Source: Bacteroidales bacterium (GTDB lineage: Bacteria; Bacteroidota; Bacteroidia; Bacteroidales; VadinHA17). Taken from it: a stretch of DNA of 42,216 nt. The DNA lies in contig JAAZBN010000143.1 in assembly GCA_012513795.1 (NCBI GenBank), positions 1-42,216 on the forward strand, written 5' to 3'. Of the stretch, positions 8,145 through 16,116 are shown in pieces; the stretch's first letter is position 1; the number at the start of each line of letters is the position of its first letter. Both the position numbers and the translations under genes were made by a program. The notes beneath the pieces were generated by a model. It did no database searches, was not told where the DNA came from, and saw only the letters and a list, made by a program, of their open reading frames with translations.

Positions 8145-9596
8145 TCAGGCAGTTCCGAACCTCCCGGTGATCAGTTTGAGGCTGGAGAGAGGCTCGATGA
8201 ACCTGAAAAGGAGGGCCAGGAGGATCCCTGCCGCAAGCTGTAAGGCGGCTGCAGCTGTCCACGGGATACCTGTCCTGCTCAGGAGCCACCCGGCCAGGAA
8301 GGTCAGTCCAAGCATCAGCAGGAACAGAAGAATCCTTCCGTTCCCGGCAATGCCGGACATCGTCCTTCTCACGGTCAGCATGCAAGCCACGGCAACCAGG
8401 GATTGAGTGACCAGAGCGGTACAGGCAGCTCCTGACGGGCCCAGCTCCGGAATGAGGATCCGGTTGAGTGAAAGGTTGATGATCATGCCTGACACTGTTA
8501 TTACCCCAAGCATTTTAAGTTTCCATGAAGCAGTAAGCATTGTGCTGTAAATGTATATCACTCCAACGGGTACGAGGGTAATCATCAGTATCCTGAAAGC
8601 GGTCACGGCGTTCTCAACCGGTGAGGTATAGAGAATGTCGAGCATCTCAGCCGGAAACGTGGCGAGGGTCACCGCACCTATCCCCAGCGGGACTATGAGC
8701 ATCCGGCCGGCCATCCTTGCCAGAGGCCTGATATCACTGTCTGATGACAGTCCCCGTGTCATTATGGGAAGCAGCATCCCGCCAAACAGCACAGGAATCA
8801 TTGCCAGCGCATCGAAGAGCCTGAAGGCCTGGGCGTAGTTGCCGGCCCGGGTGGCCCCGTCAGGAAGCAACCGTTCAATCATCACCGAATCCATTCTCCA
8901 GTAGAGTGTCATTGCAAAGACCACCACCGAATAGGGCAGCCCGGTCATGATGATGCTCTTCAGAACTGAGGTATCAGGCTTCACTGCTGCAACCCTCCCC
9001 TTGCGCACCACTATTATGAATGCAGCGCACATCACCGTAAAATAGGCAGCTGTCTGGGCCCATACAAACCATTCTATCCTGAACCCACCGGTAGTAACTC
9101 CGCCCCACAGGAGCACCGAGCAGATGACTATCATCACCAGCCTGTCGGCTACGGAAAGGAGGCTGTCAAGGAAGAGGTACTGCATGCCGCTTATGCTTGA
9201 CCGGAGCCAGAGGATCATTGATGCCATCACCTGGTTCAGCATGAGTACCAGCAGTATTGTTATCTGCCCTTCCCGGTAACCCAGGGCATAAGCAACGCTG
9301 ATAGAGACAAGGAAGTATACCGCTGTGAGAAAGAGTCTTATTACCAGCACATTGCCAAAGTAGATCCTTACCCTTGCAGGATCAGCCGATACAGCGCGGT
9401 TGTTGAATCCCGAGAGTCCCAGGTCAAGCAGGAGGGTGAAGAGCACTGAGAAGCTGAAAAGTGAAAAATAGCTTCCGTAGGCGGTTTCGCCAACCACGTT
9501 CTGAACAGTGCGGTCTATGCCCAGCACCCAGAAAGCCTTGACCAGGATGCTCACTGTCAGGAGGAAGGTGATATTGATAAGGAACTTTCGCCTCAA
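8145..9596 (-). CDS. Polysaccharide biosynthesis/export flippase (Wzx/MATE-like)
   Basis: The 483-residue integral membrane protein has roughly 12-14 hydrophobic segments, starting with FLINITFLLTVSILVKAFWVLG. It fits the oligosaccharide flippase family that moves lipid-linked glycans across the inner membrane. Features are an N-terminal half with GLGLSGFNN-like motifs (LDLGLSGFNNRAVS), alternating hydrophobic helices with few charges, and a C-terminal segment typical of the second six-helix bundle. The most upstream in-frame start is a TTG; an in-frame TGA lies further upstream and there is no earlier ATG, so TTG is probably used. A divergent GT4 glycosyltransferase starts 81 bases away, consistent with shared involvement in surface glycan assembly. 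The exact glycan is unknown. Confidence 0.85.
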   Translation of the reverse strand: MRRKFLINITFLLTVSILVKAFWVLGIDRTVQNVVGETAYGSYFSLFSFSVLFTLLLDLGLSGFNNRAVSADPARVRIYFGNVLVIRLFLTAVYFLVSISVAYALGYREGQITILLVLMLNQVMASMILWLRSSISGMQYLFLDSLLSVADRLVMIVICSVLLWGGVTTGGFRIEWFVWAQTAAYFTVMCAAFIIVVRKGRVAAVKPDTSVLKSIIMTGLPYSVVVFAMTLYWRMDSVMIERLLPDGATRAGNYAQAFRLFDALAMIPVLFGGMLLPIMTRGLSSDSDIRPLARMAGRMLIVPLGIGAVTLATFPAEMLDILYTSPVENAVTAFRILMITLVPVGVIYIYSTMLTASWKLKMLGVITVSGMIINLSLNRILIPELGPSGAACTALVTQSLVAVACMLTVRRTMSGIAGNGRILLFLLMLGLTFLAGWLLSRTGIPWTAAAALQLAAGILLALLFRFIEPLSSLKLITGRFGTA

Positions 9597-9677
9597 ATCA
9601 GTCTGCCGTGGATAAAAGAATCAATGCCAATTTATAAATTAATTGCCACATTTGTATTTCAGTAGCAGCAGCGGAAA

Positions 9678-10811
9678 ATGATCATTGCAATCAATGCGCG
9701 TACGCTCAGGGCAGTGCCCCGTGACGGTATCGGGTGGTTCACCCTTGAGGTTGTCAGCGGGATGGTCCGTAACCACCCTGAGCACCGGTTTGTCCTGATC
9801 GGCGACAGGAGGCCGGAGCCGCTTCCGGTCAGGGGTGACAATGTTGAATATGTGACCTTACCGTTACGGACAGTGCATCCGCTGCTCTGGCATGGATGGC
9901 ATGAGTATCTGTTGCCACCGGTGCTGAGGCGGACCGGGGCTGATGTTTTCATCGCACCTGACGGGATGATTCCGCTGAGAACGGATGTGCCATGTATTCC
10001 AGTGATCCATGACCTCAACCATGAGCACCGGCCCGGAGACATACCTGGCGCTGAGTGCAGGTATTACCGCAGGCTTTTCCCGCTCTTCGCGGGGAAGGGA
10101 GCACGTGTTGCAACTGTATCACATTTCTCGGCAGGCGACATTGCTGCGACATACGGGATCAGCCCGGACAAGATAGATGTCGTGCCGAACGGTGTTGCCG
10201 GGATTTTTTCTCCGCCGCAGCCTGGCGAGGCGGAGGAGACGCGGAGGCATTACACCGGTGGTAAGCCATATTTTCTGTTCGTAAGCAATTTTTCTCCGAG
10301 GAAGAATGTTGAAGCGGTGATCAGGGCATTTGAAATTTTCAGGCAGAGCGGAGGAGGAGAACAAGTTCTGTTGCTTGCCGGGCGGAGGCTTTACCTGACG
10401 CGTGAGATGGACAGGCACCTGGAGGCCTCCCCGTATGGCAAGGATATTGTCTTTACCGGTTCTGTAACGCGTGATGTGTTGCGCCGGCTCTACGGTGCTG
10501 CGGAGGCGCTGACCTTCGTGCCGCGGTTCGAGGGGTTTGGCATACCCGTAGTGGAGGCGCAGCGATGCGGTGTGCCGTGCATTCTGTCAGACAGCTCATC
10601 ACTCCCCGAGGTGAGCGGCGGCGCGGCACTCTGCGTCAGCCCCGCTGACGCAGGTGCCATAGCCGGGGCTATGGCACGCCTCGTCACCGACGGCGCGCTG
10701 CGCCGCCGTCTCGCTGACGAGGGATATGCCAACTCACTCAGGTACACCTGGGAACAGGCTGCGGAAGAAATGTGGAAATCAGTCATCAAAGCTACCGGGG
10801 GAGCCGCCTGA
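9678..10811 (+). CDS. Glycosyltransferase family 4 (GT-B fold)
   Basis: This cytoplasmic or membrane-associated enzyme is predicted to transfer a sugar from a nucleotide donor to a growing glycan. The 377-residue length is typical. The N-terminal Rossmann domain starts IAINARTLRAVPRDGIGWF. The C-terminal donor-binding domain has FVSNFSPRKNVEAVIRAFE at its start and the EX7E-type element FEGFGIPVVEAQRCGVPC followed by LSDSSSLPEV. It overlaps rnhB by one base (TGATG) and is divergent from the flippase, which supports a role in surface polysaccharide synthesis. The region encoding about residues 318-348 has three adjacent perfect hairpins in the DNA without disturbing the protein length expected for GT4. 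Donor and acceptor cannot be predicted. Confidence 0.9.
   Translation: MIIAINARTLRAVPRDGIGWFTLEVVSGMVRNHPEHRFVLIGDRRPEPLPVRGDNVEYVTLPLRTVHPLLWHGWHEYLLPPVLRRTGADVFIAPDGMIPLRTDVPCIPVIHDLNHEHRPGDIPGAECRYYRRLFPLFAGKGARVATVSHFSAGDIAATYGISPDKIDVVPNGVAGIFSPPQPGEAEETRRHYTGGKPYFLFVSNFSPRKNVEAVIRAFEIFRQSGGGEQVLLLAGRRLYLTREMDRHLEASPYGKDIVFTGSVTRDVLRRLYGAAEALTFVPRFEGFGIPVVEAQRCGVPCILSDSSSLPEVSGGAALCVSPADAGAIAGAMARLVTDGALRRRLADEGYANSLRYTWEQAAEEMWKSVIKATGGAA
10631..10721. repeat. Three back-to-back perfect inverted repeats inside the GT4 gene
   Basis: Hairpin 1 is CTGCGTCAGC (10631-10640) with GCTGACGCAG (10644-10653). Hairpin 2 is GTGCCATAGCC (10654-10664) with GGCTATGGCAC (10667-10677). Hairpin 3 is nested: CTCGTCA (10680-10686) with TGACGAG (10715-10721), and inside it GACGGCG (10689-10695) with CGCCGTC (10704-10710). 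All arms match exactly, and the three structures tile 91 coding bases with only two bases unpaired between hairpins 2 and 3. Confidence 0.9.
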
Positions 10812-11413
10812 TGCTTAAACCATTCTTCAGGGACGGCATCCGTGAAGCCGGTTGCGACGAGGCAGGGCGCGGATGCCTGGCAGGCCCCGTGTACGCTGCA
10901 GCAGTCATCCTCCCGAAGAGATACCGTAACAAAGAGCTCAATGACTCCAAGAAACTGACCGCCCGCCAGCGCGAGCGGCTCCGCACGGAAATCATATCAT
11001 CTGCCACCACCTGGTGCGTCGCCTCGTGCTCAAACACCGAGATAGATGAGATGAACATACTGCGCGCCTCTATCACCGCCATGCACAGGGCAATAGACGG
11101 GCTTGAACCCCGCCCGCTCCTGCTCCTGATAGACGGCAACAGGTTCTACACCTATGGAGATATCCCCCATCAGACAATAATAAAGGGTGACGCCACATAC
11201 CTGTCCATCGCGGCTGCATCAGTGCTGGCAAAGACGGAGCGTGACCATCGCATGGAGGAGCTTGACGCCCTCTGCCCCTGCTACGGGTGGCGGCAGAACA
11301 AGGGATATCCTACCCCGGAGCATCGCAGAGCCATTGCTGAATTCGGCCCCAGCCCGTTCCACCGGCTATCATTCAACCTGATTGACCTGCAGCGGGAACT
11401 CCCTTTCTTATAA
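10811..11413 (+). CDS. rnhB: Ribonuclease HII
   Basis: This endonuclease cleaves the RNA strand of RNA-DNA hybrids and incises at single ribonucleotides misincorporated in DNA. The ATG at 10811 gives 200 residues; the ORF track's earlier start is a GTG inside the glycosyltransferase gene. The signature CDEAGRGCLAGPVYAAAV near residue 17 holds the first Asp-Glu pair. LLLIDGN carries the next Asp and ASVLAKTERDHRM the last, completing the four-acid active site. ELNDSKKLT, the conserved substrate-contact segment, is also present. It overlaps the upstream GT4 stop by one base (TGATG), implying translational coupling although the two functions are unrelated. RNase HI is encoded separately about 3 kb downstream. 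Confidence 0.96.
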   Translation: MLKPFFRDGIREAGCDEAGRGCLAGPVYAAAVILPKRYRNKELNDSKKLTARQRERLRTEIISSATTWCVASCSNTEIDEMNILRASITAMHRAIDGLEPRPLLLLIDGNRFYTYGDIPHQTIIKGDATYLSIAAASVLAKTERDHRMEELDALCPCYGWRQNKGYPTPEHRRAIAEFGPSPFHRLSFNLIDLQRELPFL

Positions 11414-11449
11414 AATGTTAAAATCATTATTCCTGAGAATGTATTTTGA

Positions 11450-11457
11450 TATCTTTG
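11450..11457 (+). promoter_or_regulatory. Candidate -7 element of the S46 peptidase gene
   Basis: TATCTTTG matches the TAnnTTTG consensus and lies 32 bases before the ATG. The -33 region is not recognisable, so the call rests on the -7 box and its position. Confidence 0.5.
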
Positions 11458-11489
11458 GTTCCAAACTTAAATCAACAACACCATAAATC

Positions 11490-13634
11490 ATGAGAAAACT
11501 ACTGGCAATTATTGTTATCCTTGTAACCTTCTCAGCCTCGCAGGCCAGGGCTGATGAGGGCATGTGGCTGCTGCCGCTCATCGAGAAGCTCAATATCGGC
11601 ACTATGACCGAGATGGGGCTCAAGCTGACAGCGGAAGACCTGTACAGCATCAACCAGGCAAGCGTTAAAGACGCCATCGTCATCTTCGGAGGCGGCTGTA
11701 CCGCTGAGATCGTCTCTCCTCACGGCCTGCTTCTTACCAACCACCACTGCGGTTATGGCCAGATCCAGAACCACAGCACAGTTGAGCATGACTATCTCAA
11801 TAACGGTTTCTGGGCCATGTCAAAGGAAGAGGAACTTCCCAATCCCGGCCTGTCAGTCACCTTCCTGGTGCGCATTGAAGATGTTACCTCAAGGGTACTT
11901 GGCAAGGTCAATCCAGACATGACCGAAGCGGCACGCCGCGAAGCCATCCAGGCTGAGAGCGCCGCCATCACCTCAGAGGCTACGAAGGGAACCCACTACA
12001 ACGCCCGCGTATCATCATTCTACAGCGGAAACCAGTATTTCCTGCTTATCTATGAGGTTTTCTCCGATGTCAGGCTTGTGGGAACACCCCCTAACTCAAT
12101 CGGGAAATACGGCCATGACTCTGATAACTGGATGTGGCCGCGCCATACCTGCGACTTCAGCGTTTTCAGGGTATATATGGGTCCTGACGGGAAACCGGCT
12201 CAGTACTCGAAGGACAATGTTCCGCTCAAACCGAAGCATTACCTGCCTGTCTCAATCAAGAACCTGCAGAAGAACGATTTTGCAATGGTAATGGGCTACC
12301 CCGGCACCACCACCAGGTACATGACATCGTACGAGGTTGACGAGGCAATGAAGATCACCAACGCCAACAGGGTAAAGATCCGTGGTGCACGCCAGGAGAT
12401 ATGGATGAAGGATATGATGGCAGACCCGAAGGTAAATATCCAGTATGCATCCAAATACGCCGGTTCATCCAATTACTGGAAGTTCTCAATCGGCCAGAAC
12501 GCCGGTCTCACCCGTCTGCGCACCGCAGAAAAGAAAGCGGCTTTCGAAGCTGAATACATGAAGTGGGTAAACGCTGATCCGGCCCGCAAGGCAAAATACG
12601 GCAATGCACTTTCCCTGATCGAAAACGCCGTTAAGGGAAGGGCCGAAAAGTACAACGTTTCCCAGTATATGAGAGAAGCATTGTCGACAGAACTGTTGGG
12701 CTTCGCCGGCCAGATGACCATGCTCGAGGAGGCCCTTGTAAAAAAGGATGCTGAGAGAATCAACGGCATGACAGGAAGGCTTAAGAGATCTGTTGAGAAT
12801 TTCTACGGTGATTATAACTATCCTACCGACCAGAAAACCACAAAGGCGATGCTGAAGCTCTACAGGACTGACATTGATCCGAAGTACTGGCCATCGTTCT
12901 ACAAGCTGATTGACACGAAATTCAAGGGAAACATCGACGCCTTCGTTGATAATATCTTTGCGAAGTCAATCTTTGTCTCACAGGAGAAACTGGCGGCATT
13001 TCTCGAGGCTCCCAGCCTGAAGGTCCTTCAGAAGGATCCTGCATTTATTGTTGCCAAATCAATCAACGAGATGAACTCGACATTAATGAAGGATCTCCAG
13101 GGATTCAGTGCTGACCTCTCAAAGGGGCAGCGTCTCTACATGGCCGGAGTAATGGAATACCAGCCTGACAAGACACAGTACCCTGATGCCAACTCCACCA
13201 TGAGGCTCACCTACGGTAAGGTACTCGACTACTACCCGTATGATGCAGTTCATTACAACTGGTATACGACCCTCGACGGCGTTGTGCAGAAATACAAGAA
13301 GGGTGATTATGAGTTTGATCTGCCGCAGCGGCTCATTGATCTCAACAACAAAAGGGAGTATGGCCGTTACGGTTCACCTGATGGCTACATGCCTGTATGT
13401 TTCATCACCAACAATGACATCACCGGTGGCAACTCAGGCAGTCCGGTCATTAATGGCAACGGCGAACTGATCGGTCTTGCCTTTGACGGCAACTGGGAAG
13501 CCATGACCGGAAACATAGCATTCGAACCTGACCTCCAGAGATGTATCAACGTAGACATACGCTACGTTCTCTGGGTGATTGACATCTATTCAGGGGCAGG
13601 GTATCTGCTCAATGAGATGGATATCAGGCAGTAA
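11490..13634 (+). CDS. dpp7: S46 family dipeptidyl peptidase, DPP7-type
   Basis: This exported serine exopeptidase removes dipeptides from peptide N-termini and feeds amino-acid catabolism in Bacteroidota. The 714-residue protein starts with a signal peptide (MRKLLAIIVILVTFSASQARA) and matches family length. The chymotrypsin-like triad is visible: His86 in TNHHCGYGQIQNH, Asp222 in RHTCDFSVFRVY and Ser649 in GGNSGSPVING. Eighteen residues after the serine, AFDGNWE places a glycine (Gly667). There DPP11 has the arginine that selects Asp/Glu, so a DPP7-like preference for hydrophobic residues is inferred. The periplasm is the likely location. It is monocistronic, with a TATCTTTG box upstream and a strong terminator downstream. 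Confidence 0.94.
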   Translation: MRKLLAIIVILVTFSASQARADEGMWLLPLIEKLNIGTMTEMGLKLTAEDLYSINQASVKDAIVIFGGGCTAEIVSPHGLLLTNHHCGYGQIQNHSTVEHDYLNNGFWAMSKEEELPNPGLSVTFLVRIEDVTSRVLGKVNPDMTEAARREAIQAESAAITSEATKGTHYNARVSSFYSGNQYFLLIYEVFSDVRLVGTPPNSIGKYGHDSDNWMWPRHTCDFSVFRVYMGPDGKPAQYSKDNVPLKPKHYLPVSIKNLQKNDFAMVMGYPGTTTRYMTSYEVDEAMKITNANRVKIRGARQEIWMKDMMADPKVNIQYASKYAGSSNYWKFSIGQNAGLTRLRTAEKKAAFEAEYMKWVNADPARKAKYGNALSLIENAVKGRAEKYNVSQYMREALSTELLGFAGQMTMLEEALVKKDAERINGMTGRLKRSVENFYGDYNYPTDQKTTKAMLKLYRTDIDPKYWPSFYKLIDTKFKGNIDAFVDNIFAKSIFVSQEKLAAFLEAPSLKVLQKDPAFIVAKSINEMNSTLMKDLQGFSADLSKGQRLYMAGVMEYQPDKTQYPDANSTMRLTYGKVLDYYPYDAVHYNWYTTLDGVVQKYKKGDYEFDLPQRLIDLNNKREYGRYGSPDGYMPVCFITNNDITGGNSGSPVINGNGELIGLAFDGNWEAMTGNIAFEPDLQRCINVDIRYVLWVIDIYSGAGYLLNEMDIRQ

Positions 13635-13665
13635 CCTGCAGGCAAAAAGCAATAGGCATTAGTGA

Positions 13666-13696
13666 AAAAAGGGATTCCAGAATTGGATCCCTTTTT
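13666..13696 (+). terminator. Intrinsic terminator after the S46 peptidase gene
   Basis: AAAAAGGGATTCCA and TGGATCCCTTTTT form a 13-bp stem with one bulged T and a GAAT loop, ending in a T-run. It starts 32 bases after the stop codon. The A-run on the other side means it could also work in reverse. Confidence 0.85.
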
Positions 13697-13775
13697 CATT
13701 CTTAATGAACTGTAACCACAGGCCTTGATCCTTTGCCAGCACTACTGCCCTCCCCTGCAATCTGGCTGCTCGCTA

Positions 13776-13796
13776 AAAATGCCCCCCGGGCATTTT
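13776..13796. terminator. Second perfect hairpin in the dpp7-marC intergenic region
   Basis: AAAATGCCC-CCC-GGGCATTTT is a perfect nine-base inverted repeat with a three-base loop and A/T-rich flanks. It may be a back-up or bidirectional terminator; the adjacent plus-strand T-run is short, so the role is uncertain. Confidence 0.5.
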
Positions 13797-13815
13797 ATTC
13801 ACGCTCGCCCCTATC

Positions 13816-13845
13816 TTGCCTAATGCCTTAAAAAGAGTACCTTTG
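13816..13845 (+). promoter_or_regulatory. Promoter of the marC-rnhA pair
   Basis: TTG (13816-13818), a 19-base spacer and TACCTTTG (13838-13845) fit the Bacteroidota primary sigma factor consensus. The box ends 14 bases before the MarC ATG, giving a very short leader. Confidence 0.65.
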
Positions 13846-13859
13846 CAAAAATTTCCCCA

Positions 13860-14438
13860 ATGCAGTTTAATCTCCTTGACATATTAGCCTGCTTCATGGT
13901 GTTGTTCGCAATCATTGACATGCCGGGATCGATCCCTATCATCCTGGATATCAAATCTAAGACCGGCAACATCCACCCCTGGAAGGCAACCCTGGTCTCG
14001 CTTTCCATTTTCCTTGCATTCCTTGTCTTCGGGGAGAAACTTCTCAGCATATTCGGTATTGACGTAGGTTCGTTCGCAATAGCAGGTGCATTCATCATTT
14101 TCCTGATCGGGATGGAAATGGTGCTCGGTGCAGAGTTCTTCAAGCATGATTCGCCCGGGGGCGGAACCATTGTGCCGATAGCCTTTCCGCTAATTGCCGG
14201 TGCCGGATCCATTACCACCATCCTTTCTCTCAGGGCTGAGTATGCAACTATAAACATCCTTATTGCCCTGATGCTGAACATGGTGATCATATATACCGTC
14301 CTCAGGCTCACGACGAGGATCGAGCGTCTGCTGGGGCCCACCGGGCTGCACATACTGAAGAAATTTTTCGGTATTATCCTTATTGCCATCGCCATAAGGC
14401 TGTTCATCAACAACACAGGCATCACCCTTCCGCAATGA
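13860..14438 (+). CDS. MarC family integral membrane protein
   Basis: The 192-residue protein has about six hydrophobic segments and matches the MarC/UPF0056 family in length and sequence. The first helix carries the family signature LFAIIDMPGSIPIILDI. GGGTIVPIAFPLIAGAGSITT is the conserved central loop and helix, and KKFFGIILIAIAIRLFINN is the last helix. It sits in the inner membrane. The family was once linked to multiple antibiotic resistance, but that has not held up and its transport substrate is unknown. Its last four bases overlap the rnhA start (ATGA), so the two are translated from one message. A good TTG-N19-TACCTTTG promoter lies immediately upstream. Confidence 0.92.
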   Translation: MQFNLLDILACFMVLFAIIDMPGSIPIILDIKSKTGNIHPWKATLVSLSIFLAFLVFGEKLLSIFGIDVGSFAIAGAFIIFLIGMEMVLGAEFFKHDSPGGGTIVPIAFPLIAGAGSITTILSLRAEYATINILIALMLNMVIIYTVLRLTTRIERLLGPTGLHILKKFFGIILIAIAIRLFINNTGITLPQ

Positions 14439-14917
14439 GTCCGTCAGTGGTTTCTATCTATACTGACGGTGCCTGCAGCGGCAATCCCGGTCCGGGAGGC
14501 TACGGTGTGGTGCTTCTTTCGGGTTCGCTCCGCAAGGAGCTCTCAGGAGGTTTCAGGCTCACCACCAACAACCGGATGGAGCTTCTGGCAGCCATCACCG
14601 GACTTGAGGCGCTCAAACTTGACGGGCTGGTTGTAAGGTTGTACACCGATTCACAATACCTTGTCAATGCGGTCAACAACGGCTGGCTCTTCAGCTGGGA
14701 AAAGAAACGGTTTGCCAAAAAGAAAAACCCGGATCTGTGGATCCGTTTCCTGGAGGTTTACAGGCGTCACAGGGTGACCCTTGTGTGGGTGAAAGGTCAT
14801 AACAATGACCCTGAAAATGAACGATGTGATACCCTTGCGGTGGCAGCATCAAAGCTTCCGGGTCTTCCTGAAGATGAAGGCTACAAGGCAAATGGTGATG
14901 ATGAAGAGATCATCTGA
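14435..14917 (+). CDS. rnhA: Ribonuclease HI
   Basis: RNase HI degrades the RNA strand of RNA-DNA hybrids such as R-loops and primers. The 160-residue protein has all the active-site acids: Asp11 in YTDGACSGNPGPGGYG, Glu49 in TTNNRMELLAA, Asp72 in LYTDSQYL and a C-terminal Asp in NERCDTLA. VWVKGHNNDPEN supplies the conserved flexible-loop histidine. The basic handle region (SWEKKRFAKKKNPDLW) shows it is the bacterial handle-containing type. The ATG overlaps the marC stop in an ATGA, so expression is coupled to that membrane gene. RNase HII is also encoded in the window, giving the usual two-enzyme set. Confidence 0.97.
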   Translation: MSPSVVSIYTDGACSGNPGPGGYGVVLLSGSLRKELSGGFRLTTNNRMELLAAITGLEALKLDGLVVRLYTDSQYLVNAVNNGWLFSWEKKRFAKKKNPDLWIRFLEVYRRHRVTLVWVKGHNNDPENERCDTLAVAASKLPGLPEDEGYKANGDDEEII

Positions 14918-14979
14918 CAGGTGACAGTAATATTTGTCTTTTATAAAAAAAGTGCAATTTTTGTAAAAAAAGGGGAGAG

Positions 14980-15384
14980 ATGAAAAGTTTCTTACACAAA
15001 GCAACAGACCTGACGCCGGAGATAATCCTGTCTCCTGCAGAAAACCGGTTCATTATCGCCGGGAAGTCGGCGCCTGAAGATGTCAGGGGTCTTTATTACC
15101 CGGTTATTGAATGGATGCAAGAGTTCGTTGCGGAAATAAAAAGGGGGCACAATTACACTGACGCCAACCCGCTCCGCCTTAAGCTTGATCTTGAATACTT
15201 TAACTCATCCTCAGCAAAGTTTCTCTTTGACATCTTCGGCCACCTGAAGGAGATGAGCAACGAAGGGATTCCCGTGGACATCGAATGGCATTATGACGAG
15301 GAAGACACGGATCTTCGCGAGGCCGGCGAGGACCTGGCGCTGCTTGCTGAACTGCAGTTCAGGTATTGCCCGAAAACCAGATGA
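14980..15384 (+). CDS. SiaC-like regulatory phosphoprotein (DUF1987)
   Basis: The 134-residue protein matches the DUF1987/SiaC family in length and pattern. It has an N-terminal TPEIILSPAENRFIIAGKSAPED, a central VIEWMQEFV helix and the segment LDLEYFNSSSAKFLFDIF. In Pseudomonas aeruginosa SiaC is phosphorylated near this segment by a SiaB-type kinase, dephosphorylated by SiaA, and in its active form binds a diguanylate cyclase. The NSSSAK hydroxyl residues are the likely modification site here by analogy. No SiaA, SiaB or SiaD homologue is in the window, so its partners lie elsewhere or the circuit differs. A purine-rich AGGGGAGAG just before the ATG resembles a ribosome binding site. It overlaps the next gene by four bases. 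Confidence 0.88.
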   Translation: MKSFLHKATDLTPEIILSPAENRFIIAGKSAPEDVRGLYYPVIEWMQEFVAEIKRGHNYTDANPLRLKLDLEYFNSSSAKFLFDIFGHLKEMSNEGIPVDIEWHYDEEDTDLREAGEDLALLAELQFRYCPKTR

Positions 15385-15872
15385 GCCAGCTTAGAGGACC
15401 CGCAGAACTTTACCAGCTCCTTGATTCGCTGCAGATACCCTATGAATATATAGAGCATCCTCCCGTGCCGACGGTTGAGGAAGCAATGAAATACTGGTCC
15501 GGCATCGACTCCGGCCACTGCAAGAACATTTTTTTTCGCAATCACAAGGGTGACCGCCATTACCTCGTAATACTTTATTACGATTCAAAACTGAATATCA
15601 GGGAGCTGGAGCAAAAGCTCCGCCAGGGAAAACTCTCCTTTGCCTCTGACCGCAGGCTGATGCAGTATCTGGGCCTCACCCCCGGCTCGGTCTCCCCTTT
15701 CGGCCTTATCAATGACCATACACGTCACGTACATCTGTTCATTGACAGGACTCTTCTTGATCATGAGAGGCTCTCATTTCATCCCAACACCAACACTGCC
15801 TCCCTGATCATCCCCCGTGAAGGGCTATTCAGGTTCCTGGCCCACACCGGCAACACCTACGAATATTTCTGA
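15381..15872 (+). CDS. proX: Prolyl-tRNA editing protein ProX / YbaK-family aminoacyl-tRNA deacylase
   Basis: This cytoplasmic trans-editing enzyme hydrolyses mischarged tRNA, typically Ala-tRNA(Pro) or Cys-tRNA(Pro). The ATG at 15381 overlaps the upstream stop (ATGA) and gives 163 residues; the track's earlier start at 15366 is a TTG. Family features are IPYEYIEHPPVPTVEEA at the N-terminus and the lysine-containing CKNIFFRNHKGDRHYLVIL. LTPGSVSPFGLIND is the most conserved YbaK motif, and FHPNTNTASLII lies near the end. The protein is the stand-alone form rather than an insertion domain of ProRS. The coupling with the SiaC-like gene has no obvious functional reason. Which mischarged tRNA is preferred cannot be told from the sequence. 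Confidence 0.93.
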   Translation: MSQLRGPAELYQLLDSLQIPYEYIEHPPVPTVEEAMKYWSGIDSGHCKNIFFRNHKGDRHYLVILYYDSKLNIRELEQKLRQGKLSFASDRRLMQYLGLTPGSVSPFGLINDHTRHVHLFIDRTLLDHERLSFHPNTNTASLIIPREGLFRFLAHTGNTYEYF

Positions 15873-16116
15873 AACCGCTTCCATGGCCCTCTTCCGCGAG
15901 GTGGCCTTCCGGATCCTTTCCCATACCCTGTACACATACGGGTTTATCTGATCCGGAATAACGGCAGGGTCATAATCGCCATTTACCAGACCCGTTCCGT
16001 CGTTCGCCGGAAATAATTCCAATTTTCCCTGACATATATAATAATGATGCAGCAATAAACTCAGTCTGACAGTCTTTTATCCGGACTTGCACCTTAAACT
16101 AAAACTCATTACTGCC

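Noticed and set aside
8104-8385. 94-residue N-terminal extension of the T9SS-type protein
   Set aside because: It overlaps the 3' end of the flippase gene, is Arg/Pro-rich without homology, and would bury a clear signal peptide.
13820-14425. 201-codon minus-strand ORF
   Set aside because: It is antisense to the well-supported marC gene and encodes no recognisable domain; a shadow of hydrophobic codons.
15825-16055. 76-codon minus-strand ORF in the proX-DUF5916 gap
   Set aside because: It overlaps the proX 3' end, has no recognisable domain or promoter, and its composition is no different from non-coding shadow frames.
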